Assembly (NCBI GenBank): GCA_047605615.1
Contig: JASGFI010000081.1
Location: 1-13,142, forward strand
From: Taibaiella sp047605615
GTDB lineage: Bacteria; Bacteroidota; Bacteroidia; Chitinophagales; Chitinophagaceae
Direction: 5' to 3'
Length of the DNA: 13,142 nt
The notes below the pieces were generated by a model that searched no databases, was not told the DNA's origin, and worked only from the letters and a program-made list of their open reading frames with translations. Positions 6,446 to 13,142 of this stretch are shown here, in pieces. Each line of letters begins with the position of its first letter. Within the stretch, counting starts at the first letter, position 1. The translations under genes and the position numbers were made by a program.

Positions 6446-8251
6446 ATGAAACCTTTACATGATTGCCGGATTCCTGCCAGGCTCGTTTTTTTGTTTTTGC
6501 TGGTTTTGGGCAATCAATCTTTTGCCCAGCTTTTACCGGCCGGCCAACCGGAGCAAGACGCTTGTAATGCCTTGGTCATTTGTGGCAATGGTTTTACGAG
6601 TCCATACAGTTACCAAGGTTATGGCCAGACAGATGATTTGCCCAATACGCCCTGCGGTGCAGGGGAAAGCAATTCGGTATGGCTTCGTTTGAACATCATA
6701 ACTGCCGGGACTATTGTATTTACCATTTCGCCCTTGGACTTGCAAGACGATTACGATTGGGCGGTTTTGAACGTGACCGGGCAATCTTGCAGCAATTTGC
6801 CCTATTCCTCCGTAATCAGGTGCAATTTCAACAATAACGTAAACCCTACGAGTACCAGCGGCATTACCGGCCTCAACATGACCTCGACAGCCACCACTAC
6901 ACAATCGGGCACGTCCGGCCAGAACTTTTTAAGGTGGATAGATGCCGCGGCGGGAGATAGTTACTTGATTATGATAAATAATTTTGGCCATGATGTGTCC
7001 GGAAACAATTTGGGGTCCGGCTTTACCATTGACTTCACGGGCTCCACGGCAGTATTTAACGACCAGCAAGCCCCAAGCATAGACAGCATAACCGATGGTA
7101 TATGCGGCAGCGCGTCCACCATGGTACTCAAGCTTTCCGAACAAGTAAAATGCAGTTCCATAGCCGCCGATGGCAGCGATTTCCAAATTTCCCCCGCCCC
7201 TTATGCCATCGTGGGCGCATCGGGCGTTAATTGCAATAGCAACGGTACAGGATATACCGACCTGTTGTACATCAATTTTTCGGGCAGTTTGCCCCCGAAC
7301 AACTATACATTGAAAGCAAAAACCGGCTCGGACGCCAACACGTTGTTGGACTTATGCGACAATGCCATGTTGGTGGGCGACAGCCTGAACTTTTATGTTT
7401 ACAACGGTGCAACTTCGCAGTGGAAGGTAGATACTTTCGGGTGTAGCAGCCTGGAATACCAAGGCGTTACTTATACCCAAACCACTACCTTGCTGGACAC
7501 GATTAGAACCCATTGGGGTTGCGACAGCGTTTATAAAACCACGAACATAAAAATATACACCCAGCCCGATGTAATATCTTATGCCGTTTCGGGTTGCGAT
7601 ACCGTGTCGTTCAGGGGCATCACTTATAGAAGCGATGCCACCGTGGTAGATACTTTTGTGAGCCAACTGGGTTGCGACAGCATGTTGCATGTATATAATA
7701 TTGATGTGCAGACTCTTGAATTGGCCGTTGCCGCAGATCCTCCCGAACCGGTAATTGGCGATTATGTTACGTTTAAGGTTACGGCCAGCGACGATAACTT
7801 TTCCGTTAGTGCTTGGCTGCCCCAAACGGTGTTCCCCAACCAGGTAGCAACCGTGCAGCACATAATTATCCAACATTCGGACACGGTTAAGGTTGTAGGC
7901 ATGAATGGTGCCGGCTGCGTAGATACGGCGGTATTGTACGTAAAAGCCGATACTTTGGTGCCGGTAGTGATGATGCCCAACGCCTTTTCGCCCAATGGCG
8001 ATGGGCTTAACGATGTGTTTGAGCCGCTATTCGTCAACAAAAGCGGTTACACCGTTAAGTCCCTGAAGGTGTTCAACCGCTGGGGCCAGGTTGTGTACTC
8101 GGCCCAAGGCACCAAGAAAGCCAGTTGGAATGGCCTCTACTCCAATGCGGACAAAGTAGCGGACGTGGGTACTTATTACTATTACCTCGACGTATTGTTC
8201 ATAGACGGCACCAAAGCCGTGGTAAAAGGCGATGTGACCTTGCTGCGGTAA
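6446..8251 (+). CDS. Secreted multidomain protein with type B T9SS sorting domain
   Basis: A 601-residue predicted T9SS cargo. The signal peptide (about 1-27) has a core rich in Leu and Phe and a cleavage site after QSFA. An N-terminal beta-rich region (to about 200) with several Cys is followed by an Ig-like region (about 208-320). Two related Cys-containing modules follow, starting near residues 328 and 381, with the shared features GC, (Q/R)G(V/I)TY and LGCDS or WGCDS. A PKD-like segment (about 430-505) comes next. The end, from about 509, has the gliding-motility-associated C-terminal domain: PNAFSPNGDGLNDVF, then FNRWGQVVY, WNG and GTYYYYL. That domain directs export by T9SS, with type B signals linked to SprF/PorP partners. 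I chose ATG 6446 over the TTG at 6434 because it gives a compact signal peptide. No catalytic motif is visible; an adhesin or surface-structure role is inferred. Confidence 0.9.
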   Translation: MKPLHDCRIPARLVFLFLLVLGNQSFAQLLPAGQPEQDACNALVICGNGFTSPYSYQGYGQTDDLPNTPCGAGESNSVWLRLNIITAGTIVFTISPLDLQDDYDWAVLNVTGQSCSNLPYSSVIRCNFNNNVNPTSTSGITGLNMTSTATTTQSGTSGQNFLRWIDAAAGDSYLIMINNFGHDVSGNNLGSGFTIDFTGSTAVFNDQQAPSIDSITDGICGSASTMVLKLSEQVKCSSIAADGSDFQISPAPYAIVGASGVNCNSNGTGYTDLLYINFSGSLPPNNYTLKAKTGSDANTLLDLCDNAMLVGDSLNFYVYNGATSQWKVDTFGCSSLEYQGVTYTQTTTLLDTIRTHWGCDSVYKTTNIKIYTQPDVISYAVSGCDTVSFRGITYRSDATVVDTFVSQLGCDSMLHVYNIDVQTLELAVAADPPEPVIGDYVTFKVTASDDNFSVSAWLPQTVFPNQVATVQHIIIQHSDTVKVVGMNGAGCVDTAVLYVKADTLVPVVMMPNAFSPNGDGLNDVFEPLFVNKSGYTVKSLKVFNRWGQVVYSAQGTKKASWNGLYSNADKVADVGTYYYYLDVLFIDGTKAVVKGDVTLLR

Positions 8252-8335
8252 GGAAGTGCGGCAATCTTATTTTAATGGGCAACGGGAATGGCAACTTTTA
8301 ACCAATATCCATGCAACAAAGCCCCCTTTAAATCG

Positions 8336-8343
8336 TAGTTTTG
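8336..8343 (+). promoter_or_regulatory. Candidate -7 element upstream of bshB1
   Basis: TAGTTTTG matches TAnnTTTG exactly and lies 53 nt before the bshB1 start, but no TTTG was found at the expected distance upstream, so support is partial. The 145-nt gap it sits in (8252-8396) contains no terminator-like hairpin that I can see. Confidence 0.33.
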
Positions 8344-8396
8344 CCAAAGAACGCAGGTAGATAATTTTCCAAATCAATCATTCGCGCTTAACAAGT

Positions 8397-9125
8397 ATGA
8401 AATTACATATACTGGCAGTGGGCGTACATCCCGATGATATAGAATTAGGTTGTGCGGGCACGCTGCTGAACCATATCAGAAAAGGGCAATTGGCAGGTGC
8501 GCTGGACCTTACTCGTGGCGAGTTGGGGTCCAGGGGTACCGTGGAAAGCAGGCAGGAGGAAGCCATGGCAGCGGCCAAGTTGATGGGATTGGCCATGCGC
8601 GAAAACCTACAGATGGCCGATGGTTTTTTCACCAACGACCAAGAACACCAGCTTAAGATAATACGCATATTGCGGCAATACAAACCGGACATAGTATTGG
8701 CCAATGCCCTTGCCGACCGCCACCCCGACCATGGCCGGGCAGGCAGGCTCACCGCCGATGCCTGTTTCTACAGCGGCTTGCGCATGATAGCGACCGAATG
8801 GGAAGGGCAAGGGCAAGAACCTTGGCGGCCCTGGAAAGTGTACCACTACATACAAGACAGATTTACCGAACCCGATATAATAGTGGACATAAGCGACAGC
8901 TTGGCGCAAAAAATGGATGCCGTGGGCTGTTACCGCACGCAGTTTTTCCACGATGGGGCGGGGCCGCAAACATATATATCCAATGCCGGTTTTTTGGAAA
9001 AGGCCACCAACCGGGCCCGGCTGCTGGGGCATAGGATAGGCGCGGCCTACGGCGAAGGGTTTACCCTCGAAAGCAGCTTGGGCGTTGCCGACCTCGACGC
9101 ATTTGCCTATGCCGGGCTGGTATAA
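8397..9125 (+). CDS. bshB1: Bacillithiol biosynthesis deacetylase BshB1 (PIG-L/LmbE family)
   Basis: A zinc-dependent deacetylase of 242 residues. In the bacillithiol pathway it removes the acetyl group from GlcNAc-malate, made by BshA, to give GlcN-malate, to which BshC adds cysteine. The metal-binding and catalytic motif HPDD (His11-Pro-Asp-Asp14) is near the N-terminus, as expected. The second ligand motif DRHPDHGRA lies at about 107-115 (His109, His112). The segment RGELGSRG (40-47) and the YRTQF segment near 180 are also typical of BshB1. The length agrees with the family, and it is cytoplasmic. bshA and bshC are not in the window, which is normal for Bacteroidota. The wider PIG-L family includes other N-acetylglucosamine deacetylases, but the HPDDIELGC opening and overall pattern favour BshB1. 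Confidence 0.9.
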   Translation: MKLHILAVGVHPDDIELGCAGTLLNHIRKGQLAGALDLTRGELGSRGTVESRQEEAMAAAKLMGLAMRENLQMADGFFTNDQEHQLKIIRILRQYKPDIVLANALADRHPDHGRAGRLTADACFYSGLRMIATEWEGQGQEPWRPWKVYHYIQDRFTEPDIIVDISDSLAQKMDAVGCYRTQFFHDGAGPQTYISNAGFLEKATNRARLLGHRIGAAYGEGFTLESSLGVADLDAFAYAGLV

Positions 9126-9140
9126 AAAAGGATTACATTT

Positions 9141-9173
9141 TTTGGTGTTTTAATTGCAAAAACCATACCTTTG
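9141..9173 (+). promoter_or_regulatory. Bacteroidota-type promoter for the rpmB-rpmG-DUF4295 operon
   Basis: TTTG (9141-9144), 21 bases, then TACCTTTG (9166-9173) match both parts of the phylum's major sigma-factor consensus (TTTG and TAnnTTTG) with correct spacing. It begins just after the bshB1 stop. Predicted transcription start is near 9180, which leaves an unusually long leader before rpmB. Confidence 0.7.
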
Positions 9174-9179
9174 CAGCCT

Positions 9180-9426
9180 GAAATTTATTTTTTAACCGTT
9201 CCGGCCACCTGTAGGGTGCATTATTTAGGTTGGTTAACAACGTTTTAGACAGCAAATAGCGTCCCATAAAACCTTAGATGGTTCAGCTATATTTGAGGGT
9301 TGCCCTTAGCCAATCTTGGCGAGCATAGCTCCGTTATTTGCGAATCGGCATTTTTTCACGAAAAATGTAAAACGAGTTAAGCAGCCTATTGTCTGCCCGG
9401 CAGTCCGGCAAAAGAATCCACAAGTT
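9180..9426 (+). promoter_or_regulatory. Long 5' leader of the rpmB operon
   Basis: About 250 nt lie between the predicted transcription start and the rpmB ATG, without a convincing ORF. Visible local hairpins are GCCA/TGGC around 9309-9320 and CATTTTT/AAAAATG at 9349-9355 with 9361-9367, plus a TGCC/GGCA pairing near 9390-9410. Leaders of this length upstream of ribosomal-protein genes are often binding sites for autoregulation by one of the encoded proteins. That is inference; I cannot match it to a named leader family. Confidence 0.4.
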
Positions 9427-9663
9427 ATGGCTCGTGTATGTCAGGTAACCGGCAAGAAACCAATAACTGGTCACAAAGTGTGCTTTTCCAACAAGAAAGC
9501 CAAACGCCGTTTTTTACCCAATTTGCAGACAAAACGCTTCTTTTTAGTAGAAGAAGACCGTTGGGTTACGTTGAAAGTATCAAGCGATGCTATGCGTACC
9601 ATCAATAAAAAAGGCCTTTTGGCCGTAGTGAGCGAACTACGTGCGCAAGGTGTTGCTATCTAA
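9427..9663 (+). CDS. rpmB: 50S ribosomal protein bL28
   Basis: This 78-residue protein of the large ribosomal subunit has the typical bL28 opening MARVCQVTGKKP, followed by the basic segment NKKAKRRFLPNLQ and the conserved RFFLVEEDRWVTLKVS. The length is normal for Bacteroidota. I chose ATG 9427 because the family begins exactly there; the open frame runs 37 codons further upstream to a TTG at 9316, but that extension is leader sequence. It is first in an operon with rpmG and the DUF4295 gene. The intergenic gap to rpmG is 38 nt. Confidence 0.97.
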   Translation: MARVCQVTGKKPITGHKVCFSNKKAKRRFLPNLQTKRFFLVEEDRWVTLKVSSDAMRTINKKGLLAVVSELRAQGVAI

Positions 9664-9701
9664 ATCATTTTAATCAACTTATTTTCAAATAATTACCCAC
9701 A

Positions 9702-9884
9702 ATGGCTAAAAAAGGAAACCGTGTACAGGTAATCCTGGAATGCACAGAGCATAAAACCACAGGATTGCCCGGTACCAGCCGTTACGTAACCACAAAGAAT
9801 AAGAAAAATACTCCGGAGCGCATAGAGCTTAAGAAGTACAATCGTATTCTGAAAAAAGTAACTGTTCACAAAGAAATCAAATAA
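9702..9884 (+). CDS. rpmG: 50S ribosomal protein bL33
   Basis: This 60-residue protein of the large ribosomal subunit starts MAKKGNRVQVILECTEH and contains the conserved TSRYVTTKNKKNTPERIELKKYN segment in pieces around residues 25-47. Only one Cys is present, so this is the zinc-free (C-) form, without the CxxC pairs of the zinc-binding paralogue. It sits 38 nt after rpmB and 38 nt before the DUF4295 gene, which fits a compact operon. The ends appear complete. Confidence 0.97.
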   Translation: MAKKGNRVQVILECTEHKTTGLPGTSRYVTTKNKKNTPERIELKKYNRILKKVTVHKEIK

Positions 9885-9922
9885 GCCAACGCTTCATTTG
9901 ACTATCCAAAAAATAATGTATC

Positions 9923-10093
9923 ATGGCTAAAGCAGCAAAGACCGCGATAAAGAAAGACCCCAAGGCCAACTTGGATGCGAAAAACTATACAAAAGTCATC
10001 AAAACCGTTCGCAGTCCCAAAACCGGCGCTTACTCTTTCAAGGAAGCCATCATTCACAAAGACAAAGTGAATGAGTTCTTCAACGCTAAGTAA
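9923..10093 (+). CDS. DUF4295 family small basic protein, probably ribosome-associated
   Basis: The ATG at 9923 opens a 56-codon frame ending TAA at 10091-10093. The product is Lys-rich: it starts MAKAAKTAIKKDPKANL, contains YTKVIKTVRSPKTGAYSFKE at about 22-41 and ends VNEFFNAK. This matches my knowledge of DUF4295, a Bacteroidota-restricted family encoded directly after rpmG. The composition, size and operon position suggest a ribosomal or ribosome-associated protein. From memory, a phylum-specific large-subunit protein seen in a Flavobacterium ribosome structure and named bL38 may be this family, but I cannot verify that here. ftsY, which often follows in related genomes, is absent downstream. 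The gene is close to the lower size limit of many gene finders. Confidence 0.88.
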   Translation: MAKAAKTAIKKDPKANLDAKNYTKVIKTVRSPKTGAYSFKEAIIHKDKVNEFFNAK

Positions 10094-10122
10094 CCGTATG
10101 GGAATGCCCTCTAAATTGGGCA

Positions 10123-10162
10123 ACCAAAGGAGCAAGCCGGTATTTCGGCTTGCTCCTTTGGT
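10123..10162 (+). terminator. Strong hairpin closing the ribosomal protein operon
   Basis: A perfect 17-bp stem (10123-10139 with 10146-10162) closes a six-base loop GTATTT, 29 nt after the DUF4295 stop. The position suggests transcription termination. However, the bases after the stem are GATTTACAAA with no U-tract, so it may instead protect or process the 3' end. No U-tract follows on the minus strand either. Confidence 0.6.
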
Positions 10163-10328
10163 GATTTACAAAGCCGGCGTGGCCCCTTGCGCACCAATAA
10201 ACGGGATAAGTATAAAAGAAATATTTGAAATAATTTTTGTAATGTTGTTGCCGAGGATGCCGACAGCGATGACATATTTCGACAATTTTTACTTTTTAAC
10301 TTTAAACTTAACTAAAATTTCACCCATT

Positions 10329-12746
10329 ATGTTTACACTACACCGAACGCTGTTCTGTTCTGTTCTGTTCTGTTCTGTTCTGTTCTGTTCCTCGGTCCGT
10401 GCCCAGTCGGGCATTACCGCTATTTATTTGGATACTACCGAAGCCACCTCGGGGATTACATATACCGCAACCAAGGCCAATGGCGCAAGCTCCTCATTGT
10501 CCGGCTCCGGCAACTACACTTATTCGTTTGGCGACTCCAGTGGGTTTACCGACAATACTAAAACACTGAAGGCGTTTACTTCCGGCGGTTCGGGTTATAC
10601 CTACACCACCGGCGACAGCATTGTAGTGAAAATACGCCGTGTCGAAAACGCCGCCATGGCCACTTATCGGTCAACCTATAGTATTTCGGTGGACACACCA
10701 ATGCCCCGCGATTTGGCTTATTACGAAGGAAAGGTTGACAATACCGCAAAGACAGTAAAAATCAAGTCGCCCTATATTCCCAAGATGGAGGATTTGTTTC
10801 TTTCCAACGATATTGCGATAGGCATCGACAATCTTTTTGCCAATACCTATGCTACGAACTTCAACAATATTGAACGCATTGACGTGATAGCCCCCAAGGG
10901 CGTAGCGGTGTTGTCTCCCGCTGCACAGGGCTTCGCATTGTTTGAACGCGGCGTATATAATGGGCACGACCCCGTTGCCGTTGCATTGATTACCAAGCTG
11001 GACGCAAACGGTGCCCCTTCCGCCTACGCCTCTACCGTGCTGCACATGGTTGCGGCAAACTACCAATACACGGGGCAAACCACGAATGTATATCAACCTT
11101 CCAATACGCTCGCGGGCAACTTTATCGTCCTTAGGCGCGACGACACCACGGGCGTAATGCAAGCATCGGACTTGATTAGCGCCGCACAGGGCATTGGCGG
11201 CGTATTAATCAAGTATTCCGATTTTGGCAGTGTTGCCGTGGGAGATACCGTGTACGGTTATTCGGTTTTCGCAGACGATTTCCCTGCCACGGGTACGGGA
11301 GCCAATGTTATTGATTATACCGATACCACTTATTTCCCCACCACAAGCGCGGATGCTACCGGCGCGGCCGGCAATGACATGGCCACCATCACCGGCGTAG
11401 TGAAGTTGTTGCACATATCCGGCAATGTATTTCACGATGCAAACGGGCTGACCGACAGCCTGGTGAACGGTACGGGCATAGACAGCGCATCGTCCGTTCG
11501 GTTGTATGTGAACCTGGTGGATGCCAACGGCATAGTGGTGGGCGTGGACACGGTAAACAGCGATGGCAGCTACTCTTTCGACAAGCTTGCCTTCGGGGCA
11601 TTGACGGTGCAGCTGACCACCAACCCGGGTACCATAGGCAGCGCGGCGCCGGCCATTTCGCTGCCCTCCGGCTGGGCCAACACCGGCGAAGCATACGGCA
11701 CCAACAACAACAGCGGGTCGGGCAACGAAACGGGCACTGCCAACGGCAGCATCGCCGTATCTATCTTGGATGTGGACATAACCGATGTAAACTTCGGCAT
11801 AGAAAAAACCCCCGAGTCCGACAATAAAACATACACATTGTCCACCCAACCTGTCGGCGGCAGCAGTTATTCCCTGAGCGGGCTTACCACGGGTACAACG
11901 GGCGCCACGCCGCCACTGATGAGCGGCAGCGACCCCGAAGACAGCACCTATACCGGCAACGATGGCATCACCAACGACCCCCAAGGCGTCATCATCACGT
12001 CATTGCCCACCAATGGCGAGCTGTACTATAATGGCGTTCTGGTAACCGCTGCCGACACGGGCATCACCGTATTTGCCGACCCTTCGTTGTTTACTATAAA
12101 ACTTACCGGCAACGGCTACACCTCCACCTCGTTTGGCTATGCCTATGTGGATACCGCGGGCGTGGCGGACCCGACACCCGCAACTTATACACTGAATTGG
12201 AGTTCGCCGTTGCCCGTGGGGCTGGCAAATTTCGATGCCTACAAAAATGGCAGCGTAGCGGAATTGGTTTGGACCACCGCCAGCGAAACCAACAACAAAG
12301 GCTTTGAGGTGGAACGCAGCACGGACAGCAGGAGTTGGACAAGTTTGGGTTTTGTGAACAGCCAAGCCGAAAACGGCAACAGCAGCTCCGAGTTGGGTTA
12401 TGCCTTTACGGACGAAACGCCCGCAACCGGCACCGACTACTACCGCCTTAAACAAACCGACCTCGACGGGAGGTACGCATACAGCGCGGTACGCACGGTG
12501 AGCTTTGGCAAAGAAAGCATCATGGTCATATACCCCAACCCGGTAAAAGACAACGTAACCATACAAGGCCTGCAAGGCAACGAACAGATAAAAATATATG
12601 ACGCAAACGGCAGGGTAGTAGCCAAAACCCAAGCCAACAGTGCCACGATGAACATCTCGTTAAGTGCCTTGAGCAATGGGACTTACCATATCAACATCGT
12701 GGATGCGGACGGCAAAGTGTCGTCGCACAAGGTGGTGAAAAAGTAA
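10329..12746 (+). CDS. Secreted multidomain protein with type A T9SS sorting domain, repeat-containing signal peptide
   Basis: An 805-residue predicted T9SS cargo. The signal peptide (1-25, cleavage after SVRA) follows MFTLHRT with a hydrophobic core of repeated LFCSV, encoded by eight TGTTC units. A Ser/Thr/Gly-rich N-terminal region follows. From about residue 362 (HISGNVFHDANG) to about 420 there is an SdrD/Cna-B-like or carboxypeptidase-regulatory-like beta domain, including VNSDGSYSFDKL. Residues from about 628 (LPVGLANFDA) carry the WTTASETNNKGFEVERS domain that usually precedes the sorting signal. The last 75 or so residues hold the Por secretion tail: YPNP (735-738), IKIYDANGRVV, LSNGTYHINI and a Lys-rich end. 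I chose ATG 10329 because it gives a signal peptide; the open frame extends to 10071, overlapping the DUF4295 gene, without one. No enzyme motif is visible; a surface or adhesive role is inferred. Confidence 0.9.
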   Translation: MFTLHRTLFCSVLFCSVLFCSSVRAQSGITAIYLDTTEATSGITYTATKANGASSSLSGSGNYTYSFGDSSGFTDNTKTLKAFTSGGSGYTYTTGDSIVVKIRRVENAAMATYRSTYSISVDTPMPRDLAYYEGKVDNTAKTVKIKSPYIPKMEDLFLSNDIAIGIDNLFANTYATNFNNIERIDVIAPKGVAVLSPAAQGFALFERGVYNGHDPVAVALITKLDANGAPSAYASTVLHMVAANYQYTGQTTNVYQPSNTLAGNFIVLRRDDTTGVMQASDLISAAQGIGGVLIKYSDFGSVAVGDTVYGYSVFADDFPATGTGANVIDYTDTTYFPTTSADATGAAGNDMATITGVVKLLHISGNVFHDANGLTDSLVNGTGIDSASSVRLYVNLVDANGIVVGVDTVNSDGSYSFDKLAFGALTVQLTTNPGTIGSAAPAISLPSGWANTGEAYGTNNNSGSGNETGTANGSIAVSILDVDITDVNFGIEKTPESDNKTYTLSTQPVGGSSYSLSGLTTGTTGATPPLMSGSDPEDSTYTGNDGITNDPQGVIITSLPTNGELYYNGVLVTAADTGITVFADPSLFTIKLTGNGYTSTSFGYAYVDTAGVADPTPATYTLNWSSPLPVGLANFDAYKNGSVAELVWTTASETNNKGFEVERSTDSRSWTSLGFVNSQAENGNSSSELGYAFTDETPATGTDYYRLKQTDLDGRYAYSAVRTVSFGKESIMVIYPNPVKDNVTIQGLQGNEQIKIYDANGRVVAKTQANSATMNISLSALSNGTYHINIVDADGKVSSHKVVKK
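10350..10390 (+). repeat. Pentanucleotide microsatellite, eight TGTTC units, in the signal-peptide coding region
   Basis: Eight uninterrupted TGTTC units occupy 10351-10390, and the preceding C extends the period-5 tract to 41 bases. With eight units the frame is open through the full 805-codon gene. Because five is not a multiple of three, adding or removing one or two units shifts the frame: one lost unit leads to TAA at 10559-10561, one gained (or two lost) to TGA at 10567-10569. Three units restore the frame. No other tandem repeat of this kind exists in the window. This is the standard layout of a slipped-strand, phase-variable gene. Confidence 0.97.
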
Positions 12747-12778
12747 GTTGGCAGTTTACATTTAACAATTGTCAATTA

Positions 12779-12811
12779 AAAAAGCCTTCCGAAATTCGGG
12801 GGGCTTTTTTT
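12779..12811 (+). terminator. Rho-independent terminator after the type A T9SS protein gene
   Basis: A stem formed by AAAAAGCCTTCCG and CGGGGGGC plus T's (two G-T pairs), with the loop AAATT, is followed by a run of seven T ending at 12811. It begins 33 nt after the stop codon. Confidence 0.85.
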
Positions 12812-13142
12812 GTGCCCAACAGCTAAACCGGTTGGCAATTCAACCAATGAGCGGGGATTTTAGATGCTTGCAGCATGACAAGCAGGAGCGAAAATGAATG
12901 AAGCCAAAATTTGAAAATAAGCCCGAAGCGAACGGACATTTCCCTAAAAGATATTTTTCATGGCACGAAGAGTTTCGGAAACCGCAATGGTACGATATCG
13001 GGAGAGGCGCGGGTAGGTTTTACGGATTTTATGTTGCGGCCACGGCAGCATCGAAATTATTTTGCCCAACCTGCTTTAGTTAATATTGGTCTAAGTACAC
13101 GACAAAAATTTCAAACAATTAATATTGCAGTAATTACATCCT
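12812..13142. other. Intergenic tail without a supported gene
   Basis: The last 331 bases contain no ORF that resembles a known family. A 61-codon frame (12898-13083, plus) and an edge-open frame (12902 onward, no ATG) have no recognisable motifs. A short inverted repeat, TGCTTG at 12865-12870 with CAAGCA at 12879-12884, lies in a stretch that reads GATGCTTGCAGCATGACA. This resembles the palindromic intergenic repeats common in Bacteroidota, but one copy is not enough to call it. The right edge may lie upstream of a gene beyond the window. Confidence 0.4.

Noticed and set aside
10071..10328. N-terminal extension of the type A cargo frame into the DUF4295 gene
   Set aside because: It would overlap a conserved gene and cross a 17-bp hairpin, and it would bury the signal peptide 86 residues inside the protein.
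12898..13083. 61-codon plus-strand ORF near the right edge
   Set aside because: It has no recognisable motif, a second frame is equally open to the edge, and the sequence looks intergenic.

Overview
The window is from a chromosome of a member of the Bacteroidota, probably a gliding or surface-active environmental lineage such as Chitinophagales or Sphingobacteriales. The evidence is a gldJ-type lipoprotein, two proteins with type IX secretion (T9SS) sorting domains of different classes, bacillithiol deacetylase bshB1, the rpmB-rpmG-DUF4295 ribosomal cluster typical of this phylum, promoters close to TTTG-N19/21-TAnnTTTG, and few Shine-Dalgarno sequences. All assignments come from reading the sequence; no database search was run.

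Layout. On the minus strand (61-2347), a non-catalytic M16 peptidase homologue reads into accA, the carboxyltransferase alpha subunit of acetyl-CoA carboxylase. Everything else supported is on the plus strand. A short hypothetical ORF (2408-2623) abuts a 161-bp, almost fully palindromic MITE-like element flanked by TA. Then come a secreted DUF6600-like protein with a low-complexity Q-rich tail (2857-4164), a terminator, gldJ with a candidate promoter (4393-5907), a strong terminator, a NUDIX hydrolase (6000-6416), a secreted protein with a type B T9SS domain (6446-8251) and bshB1 (8397-9125). A well-formed promoter and a leader of about 250 nt precede rpmB, rpmG and a 56-residue DUF4295 gene (9427-10093), closed by a 17-bp perfect hairpin. 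The last gene (10329-12746) encodes an 805-residue secreted protein with a type A T9SS domain, followed by a terminator. The final 330 bases hold no gene I can support.

How the genes fit together. GldJ is a lipoprotein needed for gliding and for stability of T9SS components; the two CTD proteins are likely cargo of that system. The other genes are housekeeping: fatty-acid precursor synthesis, redox thiol synthesis and ribosomal proteins.

The most notable observation is a tract of eight perfect TGTTC pentanucleotides (10351-10390) inside the signal-peptide coding region of the type A T9SS protein. Gain or loss of one or two units moves the frame onto early stops at 10559 or 10567. Three units keep the frame and change the hydrophobic core by five residues. 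This has the architecture of a phase-variable contingency locus, analogous to the CTCTT repeats in the signal peptides of Neisseria opa genes, but on a predicted T9SS-exported surface protein.
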